DNA from: Chaenocephalus aceratus
Lineage: Eukaryota; Chordata; Actinopteri; Perciformes; Channichthyidae
Reading direction: 5' to 3'
DNA: 64,000 nucleotides
NCBI GenBank assembly: GCA_023974075.1
Contig: CM043790.1
Span: 22,971,126-23,035,125 of the forward strand
Made by a program: the position numbers and the translations under genes. Below are positions 1 to 11,461 of this stretch, one piece after another. The notes under the pieces were generated by a model that ran no database searches, was not told where the DNA came from, and saw only the letters and a program-made list of their open reading frames with translations. Every line of letters starts with the position of its first letter. Within the stretch, counting starts at the first letter, position 1.

Positions 1-1488
1 CTGTCTCCACAGCTGAAGTGACCACATGTCATCCCCCAACACACGTGGACAACACCAGGAGAGCCGAGGGGGACCTCTGCAGAGGCCAACTTCTGCCTCT
101 CACACAAGTCTTTCCTCTCCACCCTTGCCGCTTGTTTCCTTCTTCCTTCTTCCCCTCCTCCTGATGAAAGTCACAAAGGTCATTGTCATGTGACAGACAG
201 CTGCTCTCTTGGGTTGAGTGGGTGGAAGGCAGCGGCAGGAGCGGAGAGATCTAATGGCCATGCTACATCATGGTGACCTTGCCACTTTCTGTCCTGTACA
301 CAATGCTCTTTTTGTGGGTGCCCGGTTATGAAGATGGACACACAGTCGCCTTAGTTTTTAGTTTTCATTTACGCGTGTGTTTCATTCATAATTAGCCTCT
401 TGCGTTCAGATGGAGCGATAGGTTGTGTGTAGCTGGGGGCAGTAAGCGCTGTCACCCCGAGCCGGGCTCTGTGCTGTTGCACACTCAGCGATTACTCCAG
501 AGTTAACCAGAGAGGCTTCGCTGCCTCTCACTTTTCCTTCGCCCTTGAAGAGACCAGGAGTTGTCAGGGTCCTCATAAAAACCCTGAACGATTGCGCCCG
601 TGCGTTCTTCCTCTCTTTTTCTACCCTTTTTTTTTACTCTTCTCCTTCCAAAACCTGGCCATCTGTCTAATTGTTCACCTCCATCGCTTTAATGCTTTTT
701 ACATGCTTTTTCCCCCCTCTTTCCAGGCAATAAACTTTATTTTCTTCGCAAGACTTCAATCTGCAGGGGGAGGGTAGATGGGCAGGCTGCTCACCTTCTC
801 CCTGCTGGATTTGCTCCAGTGGCCCCCCTTCAACCCCCCTCTATCCTCCCTCTGGTCTCCCATTACTCCATCCCTTCTTCCCTTTCCCCCCCTGTCTCTA
901 GAAGGGGATACGTGTTCGTCAAGCTGACACCTGCTCTCATCTTCTCTGCTGGTCATACACTCATGGAGGGCTTCCCTGTTGAGGAGGCCTTCCACTGACC
1001 TCTTAATTACCTCACTGCTGCCTGCTCTGACCTTGTTTTGAAGTAATGAATAGTATTTATTTCTGTAAAACTCAATTATCCATTTCATGAGAACAACTTT
1101 TTTTCTACACAAAGTTTTCTAAATATATAGTACGTCTTGCTCCTACACATGTTTGACTACTTGGTGGAAAAAGATGACTTCCACAGCCTACACGCCGTTC
1201 ACTTTACCTGCATTTCTGTGTATGTGTACTGTGTAAAGGTGGGAGTGTGAGTGCTGCACATACAAGTCATTACATGAGACAGTTGTCTCCTCTCACCTGT
1301 GATTACTGCTGTGTGCAGATCATATAAGCAGGTACCCTATAATCATATCTATAATAGCCATAATCAGCCCTTTAATGCTTTGTAATAGCATCCATATAAT
1401 GGTATAGAGTAGCATCAAGAGAATAATTCAGGCATAGATAATGGTGTGATAGCGTGGTTTTACCCTTGAGTCACAACACTGCATTTGT

Positions 1489-1514
1489 TGTGTGTGTGTG
1501 TGTGTGTGTGTGTG
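1489..1514. repeat. (TG)13 microsatellite
   Basis: Perfect dinucleotide run in intron 5. Confidence 0.9.
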
Positions 1515-2375
1515 CACCTGCATGTATAAATACGCCCTGGAGCAGTTAAGGTGGCTGTAAAACGCCTGAAGAATCACATTTCCATCAGAAGGCGCTCTTA
1601 ACCCTTTCTTGTTTTCTTTGTGCTCACTGCTCCATGGAGCGTCCTTGCTGTGAGTGTCATGTACGCTTAACTCTGCGGAGACAGACAGGCAGAGGAGAGA
1701 CATTCACATAGGACACACACAGACTGGAGATCTGATCGGAGGGAGGCTGATAGGGGCGCAGCAGCAGCCGTGGTGGTGGCGGCGGCGGAGGGAGAGCGTA
1801 ACGCTGAACGCTGCTCCGGGGGTAATGTGAGCGTTCCTCAGGGACTATGGGCAGGACGAAGGGGAGAGGCAGCATCAGGAATACCTGGTGCTGCTGAACC
1901 CAGAGCCCAGCTGGGAGTCCTGGGAGCCATATCTCAATCCTTTCCCCTCTCCTGCATGAGGGATGAGTCTAATGGGCCGTTATTTTAAACGGAACACGCT
2001 CCACTTCGGTTCACGCTGCACGCACCTGCACATCACATCCCACGTGAGCTCACATGTTGTAGGGAGATTGAACCAGGTTTGTCTGTTGAGAGGGCCTGCA
2101 CGGATTAAGATGTAGAGAAGGGGGAGAAAGTCTAAGTTCACATGCTTTATCCAAAACAAAAAAGGCCGTACACTCTTATTTAAAAGATATGCTCCTTGAG
2201 GCCTTGGCCCCGCTAGCAGAGACGCTACAGTGGGATGGAGAGCATGATGAATATTTAGTCCGTCTTCCTCAGTGTGTAAATGCAGCGATGCAGCTTCACT
2301 TCTTAAGTCATTTATATTTCTTTTCTCAGCTCCTATCCTCAGCCTGTCTCCTAACATATGGTGTGCAAAGATGTG

Positions 2376-2486
<111 letters not shown>

Positions 2487-2548
2487 GGATTGTGACCACG
2501 TGTCAGCATTCTTACATTTTTTTTTTTACTAGGCTGAAAGAAAGTTGT

Positions 2549-2650
2549 CAAGTCAATTTTATTTATCTATCCCAAAATTAGAGATGACAATTCAGCAAAT
2601 TGTCCGGAAACGGCTTTATATCAGTACACAGCATCCTTTATCCTTACAGA
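2549..2650 (-). mobile_element. Decayed LINE 3' tail fragment (minus)
   Basis: The stretch beginning TCAATTTTATTTATCTAT, followed by a segment ending in CATCC TTTATCCTTACAG, resembles the reverse complement of a 3' tail shared by many fish LINE copies. A better-preserved plus-strand copy of what may be the same family is at 35850-36241. Divergence is high, so the family and limits are tentative. Confidence 0.4.
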
Positions 2651-2925
2651 TTATAAAAGTCTTCCCTAAAACAACTTTTAATAATGAAAATGAGGAAGGG
2701 ATCTCAAGAGGAGAAAACAAAGAGTGATTTGACACCTTTTTATCACTTTAACCTGGAATTGTGTTTGTTGGTCTGTTCCTTTTTCGCCAAATGTTGGTTA
2801 TGAAGACAAATGATGCTGACAGTTTGATTTTGTAAAACAACCTTGAGATAATGGTTATGACAATGTTGATTTTTGATGCTGCTGTTTTAAAAAAAATCAT
2901 ATCTTTGTGTTTCCTGTCTCTACAG

Positions 2926-3014
2926 CACAAAGCAAGGGTGGAAGCCATGATGTGCGACCTGGCCTCGCTCCGCAGTGTCAGGGAGTTTGCTGATTCTTAC
3001 AAGGCCAAGAAACT
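2926..3014 (+). CDS. wwox: wwox exon 6 (SDR domain, partial CDS)
   Basis: This 89-bp exon starts in phase 0 with HKARVEAMMCDLASLRS and ends with two bases of a Leu codon (KK-CT), completed by the next exon. The acceptor is CTCTACAG and the donor is the near-consensus GTGAGT. It matches human WWOX exon 6 in length and phase, and the protein aligns with the human HKAKVEAMTLDLALLRS segment. In SDR enzymes this part follows the dinucleotide-binding glycine motif: the 'DLASLRSVREFA' strand-helix carries the Asp-Leu that contacts the adenine ring of NAD(P). The glycine-rich motif itself is in an upstream exon outside the window. The exon is intact, with no stop. It cannot be translated alone; the CDS continues into 7006-7191. 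Confidence 0.96.
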
Positions 3015-6000
3015 GTGAGTATTAGCCATAGTATATTTTGTCTCTCTGATATTTTAATACATTTGGGAAAGAGGAGTAACAAGTATATTCTATCTGACCT
3101 TATCTTGCAATCTCCTTTCTATGATTTCTTGCTCAATCTTGTAAAACACAATAACTTCTTTAATTTATGAATCTGCTCTTAAAAGTTGCTCTATGCAATG
3201 TTACAGTTGTGTGGCTAAAGGAAGGATTACAGCTTCCCTCCAAACTCCAAGGTAGCTGTTTTTAAATTGAAGCTCACACGTTTAAAAAAACCTTTTGGAT
3301 CCGTTTGGATCTAAAAACGGATCCAAAAAAGGTCCGACTAATACATCATCACATTGTCTTTCCGTCATTCACTTTTTCCGAAGCTCACTTTAAGTAGCCT
3401 TCAGTACCATTTCAACTTTAAAACTGATTTGACAAAGGAAAGAAAAACATAGGAATAAAGAAACAAATAAGTAAAAATAGTGAGGACTTAACAGAGTCTC
3501 TCATTCACTTAATGTCCCACCGTTACTTCCCACATACACCATACTTAAAGGACGTCCAAACTGTTACTGATGGACACCATATGGACAAGGCCCCAGGAGT
3601 AAATGTGTCTATTTATGTCCGCTTGCTTGACATTGGTCGAAACAGACGACCAGACTTGATGACTCTTATTTTGTGTTGGTCAGCTTTTACCGCATGTGTC
3701 TTGCGTCCCGTGCTCGGTCGCACAGTTGCTATTTTGGGGTCATGTATTCTGTCATCCATACTGCTCATCCACCCGCAGGTGTGTATGCAGGGGAGTGTGT
3801 GTGTGTGTGTGTGTTTGTGTGGGTGTTAGTGTCAGGGGAGCCCCTTGGGGAGAGGCAGGGCAGTCATTGCCCGTAGCAGCCCTGGGGCAGGGTATGGCCA
3901 TCCAGGACACGTGTCTTGGGTCACTGCCAAACCTTACCGTGGCTTCCCTCACCCTGTGTCCTATTGTCCCCTCCAATAACGTACATGTATCCATCCCATC
4001 CACACTGCAGTACATTAGCCCCCTTTTATGTCTACTTCCTTCAGAAACCCCTCTCCTTGTTCAGTTTTTTGCATATCCCTTTTTGCAATTTGTTTATCTC
4101 CCTCTCTCTTACACATGTTGTCTCTCCGTCTCTCTCTGTCTGTGTCGCTCTCTCTCTCTACCTCAGTATTTTGGCAAGGTTGTATTTCTTCATTAGCTGT
4201 GCTGTTGGGGGGGAGTGGGGGAGTCCCAGGGGACGTCAGAGTACATTAATTCTCATCAGAAGGCGAACAGAGCAGAGTGGAGGCTGGGAGCTCTGAGCTG
4301 TGAATGGCACTGGGCAGCTGTCTGAGTCCACCACCACTCTATTACTGCACGTATGTCTTCAGGCATAACACACACAGGAGCGTGCACACACAACATGCGT
4401 GTATATGTGCATACATGCACAGACACACACTCAGACCATTCTGCGAGCAGACGCACATACATACCGTTTTGTAAACACAGAGAGACAAACACACTAAAAC
4501 ACCCTCACAATAATGCTCCTGCAGCGTGTCAATGACATGTGAAATGTAATCAGAGTCTTTTTCTTTTTCTTTTCCTTCTCTCGTTTCTCACTCCCTTGCT
4601 TTTAAGTGCTTTAGTCAGTGGCTTTCACGCTGCTTTGTGTTCCATTGACCCCGATTCTGTTTTAATTGCCTGTCCTTTGAAATGAAATTACCTGGATATT
4701 GATATTGTTGAATGCAGTGCAATTTCATTGGGATGTAATTGATGGAGGACAGCGTTGACAGAATGCCCCTAATACAATTTCTACTGAACGGTCCGTAATT
4801 AACACATGCAATTTGTTTTCACCTGTGATTTCTTAAACTGCATTTATCCTGTACTAATTTCAAACATATTATGTGTAATAGGTGGTCTTTATAAACAGAT
4901 GCAAGCCACTTCACATCAGTCTAGCACTCTCTGCATTGTAGTGACCAAAAAGCTGTCGGATATGTGTATGTCTCTTTACATTTCACAGGTATACACTTCT
5001 GGTGTGAGTGTGGATATGGATCAGGATGAGTGGTGTACGCATGTCCGTATGTTTGTTGCCCGTGCCAGTTTTCCTGTTGCCAATAAGTGCAGTGTTAATG
5101 ACCAGCAGTCTGAGCCCAGCTCACACAGGCAATCTCTTCCTGCTGGCCCACATTATCACAGAGGTCAGGGGTCATACCCAGGGGGGTTATTTAAAGTAAA
5201 TATATAAACTGATGTCTCCCTGTTTGGTAGTTAATACCCTCGTTTGACCAGCGCTGAGATTGCACAGTGCACACAGTGTTGTATGAGGTCTTAATGTGGA
5301 GAGAGGGACTGTGGTGCGCGGCAACAGGCCTATTAAAGACATTCATTAGACCTGCGCTTATGAGAGAGGGACTAACTGGTGGGCAGTTGAATTAACAGGC
5401 CTTTTACAATACCAGCAGACTCACCTGAGGCCCATCTGAGCTGCGTGGGGGAAATCGCTTTACTGGCCAGAGAAAAGTTGGTTATTAGAGTTTTTGATCT
5501 CAAATATACGATGACATACTGATTTTATGTTAGTAGGGTAATGTCACAAAAAAAAGGACACAAATCGGATTTAAATTTGAAGAGGTGTTTCTGACATATT
5601 GATCCATTTTAAACAGCTTCAGTGAAAAGGTTCAACAGTTAGGTCAAGAGTTCAGGCGTGGTGTTATTGTGCAGCTTTGAGCCAGCACATTGAGCCAAGA
5701 GTTTTACTTTGTATCGCGCAATGTTACTGTACTTCACACTCCATTAGACAGGGGAACACGGGGCCAAACACAACCAACTTGTTTTGTTTTTTCTTTCAGA
5801 GCAGAACTTCACATCACAGCTAACTGTATTACTCGTCTATCTTGTTTTATCAGGTATAAGCGCAGGTCATAAAGGTAATTTATTTACACGTATTCTCTGC
5901 TAAGTTAAGTTAAACATCCTTTCCTCTTTTGTTTTTTTGGGAGGAAATGTGAAAACCTTGCTGCTGCTTTGTGCTCAGATGATCATTTGCTGAGGTCGGC

Positions 6001-7005
6001 ATTCTTCAAGTTGACTTGAGACTAGGTTTGTGCTCTTTAATGAACCTTGTGTGTTCGAAGGCCTGAAGGTGATCGTACAGTACACTCATATGTAATAGCA
6101 TGGGATGGCTCATTATAGCAAGGCATAACAATTCACACATTAATTTTCCAGCATCCAGTTTTTAATTAATCCAGTAGGCAGTCTTAAACACAGGGTACAC
6201 AAATTGCCTTCGGCCTCATAATTAATTCTAATGGAAGAAATTAAAAATTGGTGGGGTGTGTTTGGATTGTTCGGCTGTGTTACTGTGGTTTCGAGCTCGC
6301 TGGAGCGACGCTGTCACCGACAAGGATCTCTCACTGCCCTGACCAATCCAGCAATCTCCATTCGCTGGCACGCGAGCAGGGAGTGTTTCTCACTCGCCCA
6401 CACGATGTCTGCAAGAATGGAAATGTGTTGCATGCTGTTCTAAAGCACATGCTTTCTTTTATTGGTCCCTGATATAAGTGAGTGGTTTTTTACATCATGA
6501 CTTGTCTTTCCTTTAATCTGCTCTCTTCTGCTCAGCCTTTTTGAGTCGATGTGTTGGTGGGTTTTGTTACTCACAGTACTTACACAGAGCCGGTCTCAAC
6601 ATCCATTACTTTCACCAGCCTCGTGTGTTGAAACGGTTTGAGATTGCTTCTCAATGTGTTGTTGCTGTTGGACTGCAGCCAGCTGTATTCAGTATCTACA
6701 GTACCTGTCGGGCCATGGGGAGTTTCACTGGAAACCTCTGTATCATATCAGCATTACTGATGCTCTGTCTCTGTAGACCTCTTAAGTCTACCACACTGGA
6801 ACAAGACACCCCGTTTCCTTTCTCTGCCTTGACTTCTTACTATTTCATTTTTTTTTTTATTATTCTTATCCCTGTCTCTCCTTACCTCTTCTTTGGCCTA
6901 AAATGGTATGGAAATCCCCCTTTTATGCGGCTGTGTCTTCTTTGTTTTCACCTATGATCGATAAACAATAAAATATGTTTTACCTTCTGCTTTCTTCCTC
7001 CCTAG
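3015..7005 (+). other. wwox: wwox intron 6
   Basis: Bounded by GTGAGT (3015) and a pyrimidine tract ending CCCTAG (7000-7005). It contains a hairpin-forming inverted repeat (3291-3332), a short GT run (about 3796-3818), and CT-rich and CA-rich low-complexity stretches at 4080-4170 and 4365-4495. No transposon with defined ends and no additional exon were recognised. Confidence 0.88.
3291..3332. repeat. Short inverted repeat (hairpin)
   Basis: CCTTTTGGATCCGTTT on the left pairs with AAACGGATCCAAAAAAGG on the right across a loop of about 8 bp; the only irregularity is two extra bases in the right arm. Each arm carries a BamHI-like GGATCC core. It is not attached to a recognisable element. Confidence 0.8.
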
Positions 7006-7191
7006 GCCCCTTCACATTCTGGTGTGTAATGCAGGCGTGTGCACTCAGCCCTGGAGCCTCACGGAGGACGGCCTGGAGTCCACCTTCCAGAGCTGCCATC
7101 TAGGCCACTTCCTGCTCGTCCAGTGCCTACAGGAAGTGCTGCGTCGCTCTGCACCCGCTCGTGTTGTGGTGGTGTCTTCTGAGTCCCACAG
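7006..7191 (+). CDS. wwox: wwox exon 7 (SDR domain, partial CDS)
   Basis: This 186-bp exon begins with the last base of a Leu codon and ends with AG of an Arg codon; the donor is GTAAAG. It encodes [10 protein letters not shown] through [10 protein letters not shown]. The LVCNAG segment is the SDR NNAG-type motif that stabilises the central sheet (human WWOX has CNAA here). [10 protein letters not shown] is the beta-strand region before the catalytic serine of many SDRs. The segment [11 protein letters not shown] aligns with human TTFQVNHLGHF; the Asn of that motif is the SDR active-site Asn (residue 232 by my count from Tyr293 in human) and is Cys here (TGC at about 7095-7097). Length, frame and splice sites are otherwise normal, so the exon looks functional. 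Whether the Cys is shared by other fish cannot be told from this sequence. Confidence 0.96.
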
Positions 7192-7384
7192 GTAAAGTGT
7201 GCATTTGTATGAGACACACACACCTGCTCTCCATTAAATAACTTCTCAAAAGAGCTACTAGAGGTAGAACTAATTATACAGGGTACCTTTAACTTATGCG
7301 CTCATGAGCTGCTTTTATGCAACATGTTTGAAAAGAAAAAAATTACCTAATCCGTGTTACACATTGTATTTTATTGCCTCAAAA

Positions 7385-7410
7385 TGACCTTAAATGACCT
7401 CAAATGACCT
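7385..7410. promoter_or_regulatory. Candidate nuclear-receptor site: three TGACCT half-sites, DR4 spacing
   Basis: TGACCT occurs at 7385, 7395 and 7405, separated by TAAA and CAAA. On the minus strand this is AGGTCA repeated three times with 4-bp gaps, the classic DR4 layout bound by thyroid hormone receptor/RXR and LXR/RXR. It lies 194 bp after exon 7. Function is not shown; it may simply be a 10-bp tandem duplication. Confidence 0.4.
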
Positions 7411-7848
7411 CCTTACGTTTTGAGTAAATCTCGTTTTCCCCTTCCCAAAGTAGCTCGTCTTGCCTTATTGATGTCTCTGGGTTTGGAGGTATAAGGATCT
7501 ACTGGAAACCAGACAGACATTAACTAAACACCACTCCTTGAGGGACTCTTGCACAATGAAATGCTTCTGAAGCAATTGTGTAAATTCTAGGGATGTAACG
7601 ATACCAAAAACTCACGGTACGATAATATCGCGATAAAAAGTCCACGGTACGATATTTATCGCGATATTGAAAAATAAAGAAAAACAAATGTGCATCTTTT
7701 TTTTTTTACTTGAATTGTTTTTCTTTATTAAATAATAAATCTGATTTGTACAGCATTTTAGTAGAATAGTAGTATTTTGAAGTGTCAACAATATAATAAT
7801 CAGACCCTGCAATAGAATAAATGAAGTTTCACTTTAGTTTTTCAAGTA

Positions 7849-7988
7849 ACTCACTCACTCACTCACTCACTCACTCACTCACTCACTCACTCACTCACTC
7901 ACTCACTCACTCACTCACTCACTCACTCACTCACTCACTCACTCACTCACTCACTCACTCACTCACTCACTCACTCACTCACTCACTC
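7849..7988. repeat. (ACTC)35 tetranucleotide array
   Basis: A perfect 140-bp ACTC array inside the hAT-type element. It reads as Leu-Thr-His-Ser repeats in every frame of the plus strand, so the open frame covering it is not a gene. Confidence 0.97.
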
Positions 7989-8346
7989 AGCATCGTCAAG
8001 GTTATCTTTTAGGAATATGAGCATGTCCACATTTCCAGGTAGAAGCTGGGATGTTTGGGCGTTTACAATATAGCTGTGGAAAAAACTCTCTTGCTTGGTA
8101 CTGATGTTGCTGGGACAGAGAGATATGCTTTGGCCATGGGTAACAGCAGTGGGTCAAACTGTGCATTGTCTCTCCGCCACGTCAAAAACAATACAGTTTT
8201 TGCCAAGAAGGTGAGGCTTATTGACAGGGCGAGATATAAATATACTGTTGGTACTTGTCAATGTCTCTAGGTATGTACATGTAGCCCTGTAAATACGATG
8301 TCCTTTATTATTATCTGTTGTTTTATGTTCATGTTGTAGCCTACTT

Positions 8347-8427
8347 GCTGCCATGTTGGACAGGTCTCCCTTGAAAAAGAGATTGAGGATCTCAATGGGA
8401 CCATCTGGTTGAATAAAGGTTTAAAAT
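8347..8427 (+). mobile_element. LINE 3' tail fragment (plus), nested in the hAT element
   Basis: Contains GACAGGTCTCCCTTGAAAAA, then GAGATTGAGGATCTCAATGG and a GGTTGAATAAAGG ending. I recognise this as a 3' terminal segment common to many teleost LINE copies. Only the tail is present, as expected from 5'-truncated insertion. Confidence 0.6.
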
Positions 8428-9175
8428 ATATTGGAAAAAAAAACATTTATTTACCGCGATATTCAATATATCGTTACATCCCTAGTAAATTCTGATTATT
8501 GCCAACATAAATACAATTTACTTACACACTACCTGACGATTAACACATTTTTGTTTAAAAATGTTAGAAACTATTTTACCTACTTAACACTCCAACAAAT
8601 GTGTCCTATCTAGCTGCAAGGTAAACATTGTGCTTTTTCACAGAGTAAATTATATGATAACAGGTTCCATATTGTAAAATTAAACCACCTGGCTGAAAAG
8701 TTAAGGAATTTTGTTCAACGTACGCGGCACCACACTGTGGTTTTTCCTGAATTCCCAACATTCACAGTTAAGCCATATTAAAGTCACCAACTTCTCATCT
8801 GCAGTCATGCAGTCATAGCTGCAGTTTTTCACTACAAACTGGTAGCTCAGACCTAATGCATATTGTCAAACATGACAGCCTCACTCACTGAAAACTCATT
8901 TCCTTCCACACGCTGTCGCTATGAATTAAACGTATCATCAACATGATGGATGGATTTATCAGCTGAAATTAACTTTGATCAAGTATCTGCTGCTTTCTCT
9001 CTGACCCCCTGACTCAGCCCCTTTCTCCCTGCTTCTCCCTCCGTCGGCCGACTATCGTTTTCAAGTCTCTCTTTTTGTACATTCACTTTATAGGTTTCTG
9101 TTTTCCTGTCATTCAGTAGACAGGCATGATGTCTTGCAGTGATCTGTGAGCCCTGAGCCATGTGTTTCAGAGTCA

Positions 9176-9179
<4 letters not shown>

Positions 9180-9240
<61 letters not shown>

Positions 9241-9259
9241 TGTGGGTGTGTGTGTGTGC
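9180..9259. repeat. (GT)n microsatellite, imperfect
   Basis: About 80 bp of GT with interruptions near 9234 and 9244, in intron 7. Confidence 0.92.
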
Positions 9260-11390
9260 GACATTGATCCAGTCTTGAGTCAGTCAGACGACCAAGCAGA
9301 GTGATTGATCGGAGCTCGGCAGAGTGACCTGAGACAAGGAGAACATACGCAGAGTTATTCTAGCAAATCAAACAGCTGCACTATTACCGGGGCCCTCGCA
9401 TGAGTTATGTTATACAGACTGCCATGCATGAGAGGACGGGAGCAGCGGAGGAGATGGTTTGACACTCAGATTCACTTTGGGTCACACTGCTATTACATGC
9501 TATAGGAAAGGAACAGGAAGACAGAGTAGCAAAAGCTTATCGAAAGAAAGCGCGTCATGAAGGGAGTATTGACAGCGTTTGATTGATGCAAGACTTTTCT
9601 TACACAGTAAGAACAGTGAGGTCATACAAGTGTTGGCAGACTGCTATTGAAACTGTGTCTACTATTTATTATATATTGCTGTAAGGCCAAGAATGATCAG
9701 TTATTCTCTTCACTTTTTCCTCTCTCTCCTTCTCTGCCTCCCCAACACATATACTCACCTTTCCTTCTCTCCTCTACACGCAGCTGTGGCTTTAACCCCT
9801 TCAAAGAGGGCTTAGTCAGGACCAGAGAGAGTCAGTTACACACTGACAGACTACAGGGAGGAGAAGAAGAAGCGAAAATATACAATATCTTATATTACAT
9901 CTTCCATTCTGTGCACCTCATTCCAGACCTATATTACATCTCTTGAAGTCGCACCCTTTTTTGTTTGTGTTACTTTCCGTTTCCGCTGATTTCCCGTTTA
10001 TTCACTTAGCCTCCCCTCACACGCAGTGTGTGACCCCTGACCTGGCAGCATATTGTATTCCCTAAGCCCCTTGTCCACTGGTAAAGTATTGACCTATAAG
10101 GGACAGGGGTGGAAGAGATGGACGGACGGGTAATGGCTGGACGCTTTATCAGTTTCCACCACAGGGGCTTACTGTGGAATTGGCCCAACACAGGTTTACT
10201 GCATCAGATCTGGTCTAACAAGGGGAGATGGTATCCTTAATGAAATTACCTCTGAGAGATCTAAGCTGCAGCTTTAGCTCTGTACCTTTATGTACAGAAT
10301 ATTTATTTTAGTTAACCGAAATCTATATAATCTATATTTCATTATGCTCTCTATGTGAATTATCAGGCCGAGTAGTTCGTGGATTGCAGCGAGAATTTAT
10401 ATCTCCCGCATTTTAGGTGTTATAGTAATAAAGAGGCAACATCAAAGCCAACTATTAAGATCAAAGTATGTTGGAAATGATGTCTAAATCTATGGTGTCA
10501 CACATGTTGGACCTTTAACCATGACTATAAGCTATTATGAAATTCAAATAAAAAACAAGTTATCTGATATTCAACAAAAAGAAAAACACATGCTTTTGAG
10601 TTTGGACCCCTTGTTCTCTATTTCTAATCAAAACACGTACATGAAGGGACCACTGAGATGTTCAGATTTAAATAATAGAGTACCCTGATTAAAGAAGGAA
10701 ATGCATTTCCTAAGTTTTAGTTGTCTGAAAACAGTAGGCCAAGCTGAAATTGAAAGGATGTTGACGTGAAAAAGGTCAGTAGCCCATCAAGTCATCCAAA
10801 GGTTGGTTCCCCTGAAACTTGAAACTCCTTCTGGTAGTAAACCAACAGTTAGTTTTAACCAGGCACAACTTCAGCATAACGCGGGAACAATTTTGGGGGG
10901 AAACTGCATTAGATACTAAAGCAATTGATTTATCAACCTCTACTTGCTAAAGTAGTTATGAAGTTGCGGCACATGAAATGAAAAGCCTGCAGATGTTGTA
11001 ATTTAGCCAAGCAAGGATGTTGCGGAAGGCGACAGTAAACAAGAGGCAGCGAGCTTGTAAAATCACAACAAGGAAACCAGGTGACATTTTGATTGGTTGT
11101 TTTCTAATGACTGCATTAATATGTGGGATGTGTTCCGCCGGTTTGGAGCCTATGTCTCTCTCTCCCACACATACTCAAACTCGCACGACACACAGGGAGT
11201 GTGGTTCTTGTTCCAGTGTATTGTGATGTTATTGCGTGACTGCATAATAACACAACGAGTAGTGTAATGTTTAAGAGGCCTTGTCAAACATCTGGAGTTT
11301 AACAGCTCAGTCGCAGGCAATTAAAGAACATCATGTCACGTCTTTGATTTGTATGCAGCCAGCACCACACATCTGGCGGGAGAAAGCCCA

Positions 11391-11429
11391 CTCACACACG
11401 CACACACACACGCACACACACGCACACAC
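11391..11429. repeat. CA/CG-rich tract next to the exon 8 acceptor
   Basis: CACA units interrupted by CG. It ends only about 32 bp before the exon 8 acceptor and touches the likely branch point. Confidence 0.9.
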
Positions 11430-11461
11430 TCTAACTCCTCTTGATCTGGACTCTGTTTCAG
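11430..11461 (+). promoter_or_regulatory. wwox: Exon 8 branch point and 3' splice site
   Basis: CTAAC at 11431-11435 fits the vertebrate branch-point consensus, with the A at 11434 lying 27 bases before the terminal G of the AG. The tract between is only moderately pyrimidine-rich (CTCTTGATCTGGACTCTG) and ends TTTCAG. Confidence 0.65.

Larger units (their letters stand above)
7588..8484. mobile_element. Non-autonomous hAT-type element, 897 bp, with 8-bp TSD
   Basis: The ends are perfect 16-bp inverted repeats, TAGGGATGTAACGATA at 7588-7603 and its complement at 8469-8484. The 8-bp direct repeat GTAAATTC flanks them exactly at 7580-7587 and 8485-8492. An 8-bp duplication with TAGGG termini is the hAT signature. 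Subterminal sequence is palindromic and rich in CGATA/CGCGATA. No transposase frame is visible. The interior holds a 140-bp ACTC array and what looks like an inserted LINE tail. Confidence 0.88.
7192..11461 (+). other. wwox: wwox intron 7
   Basis: Runs from GTAAAG (7192) to CTGTTTCAG (11461). It contains a triple TGACCT array, a 897-bp hAT-type element, a long ACTC array within that element, an imperfect GT array (9180-9259) and a CA/CG-rich tract directly before exon 8. The stretches 8493-9179 and 9260-11390 hold nothing I recognise beyond AT-rich and low-complexity sequence. Confidence 0.88.

Noticed and set aside
7821..8012. Open frame of Leu-Thr-His-Ser repeats
   Set aside because: Translation of the ACTC array inside a transposon.
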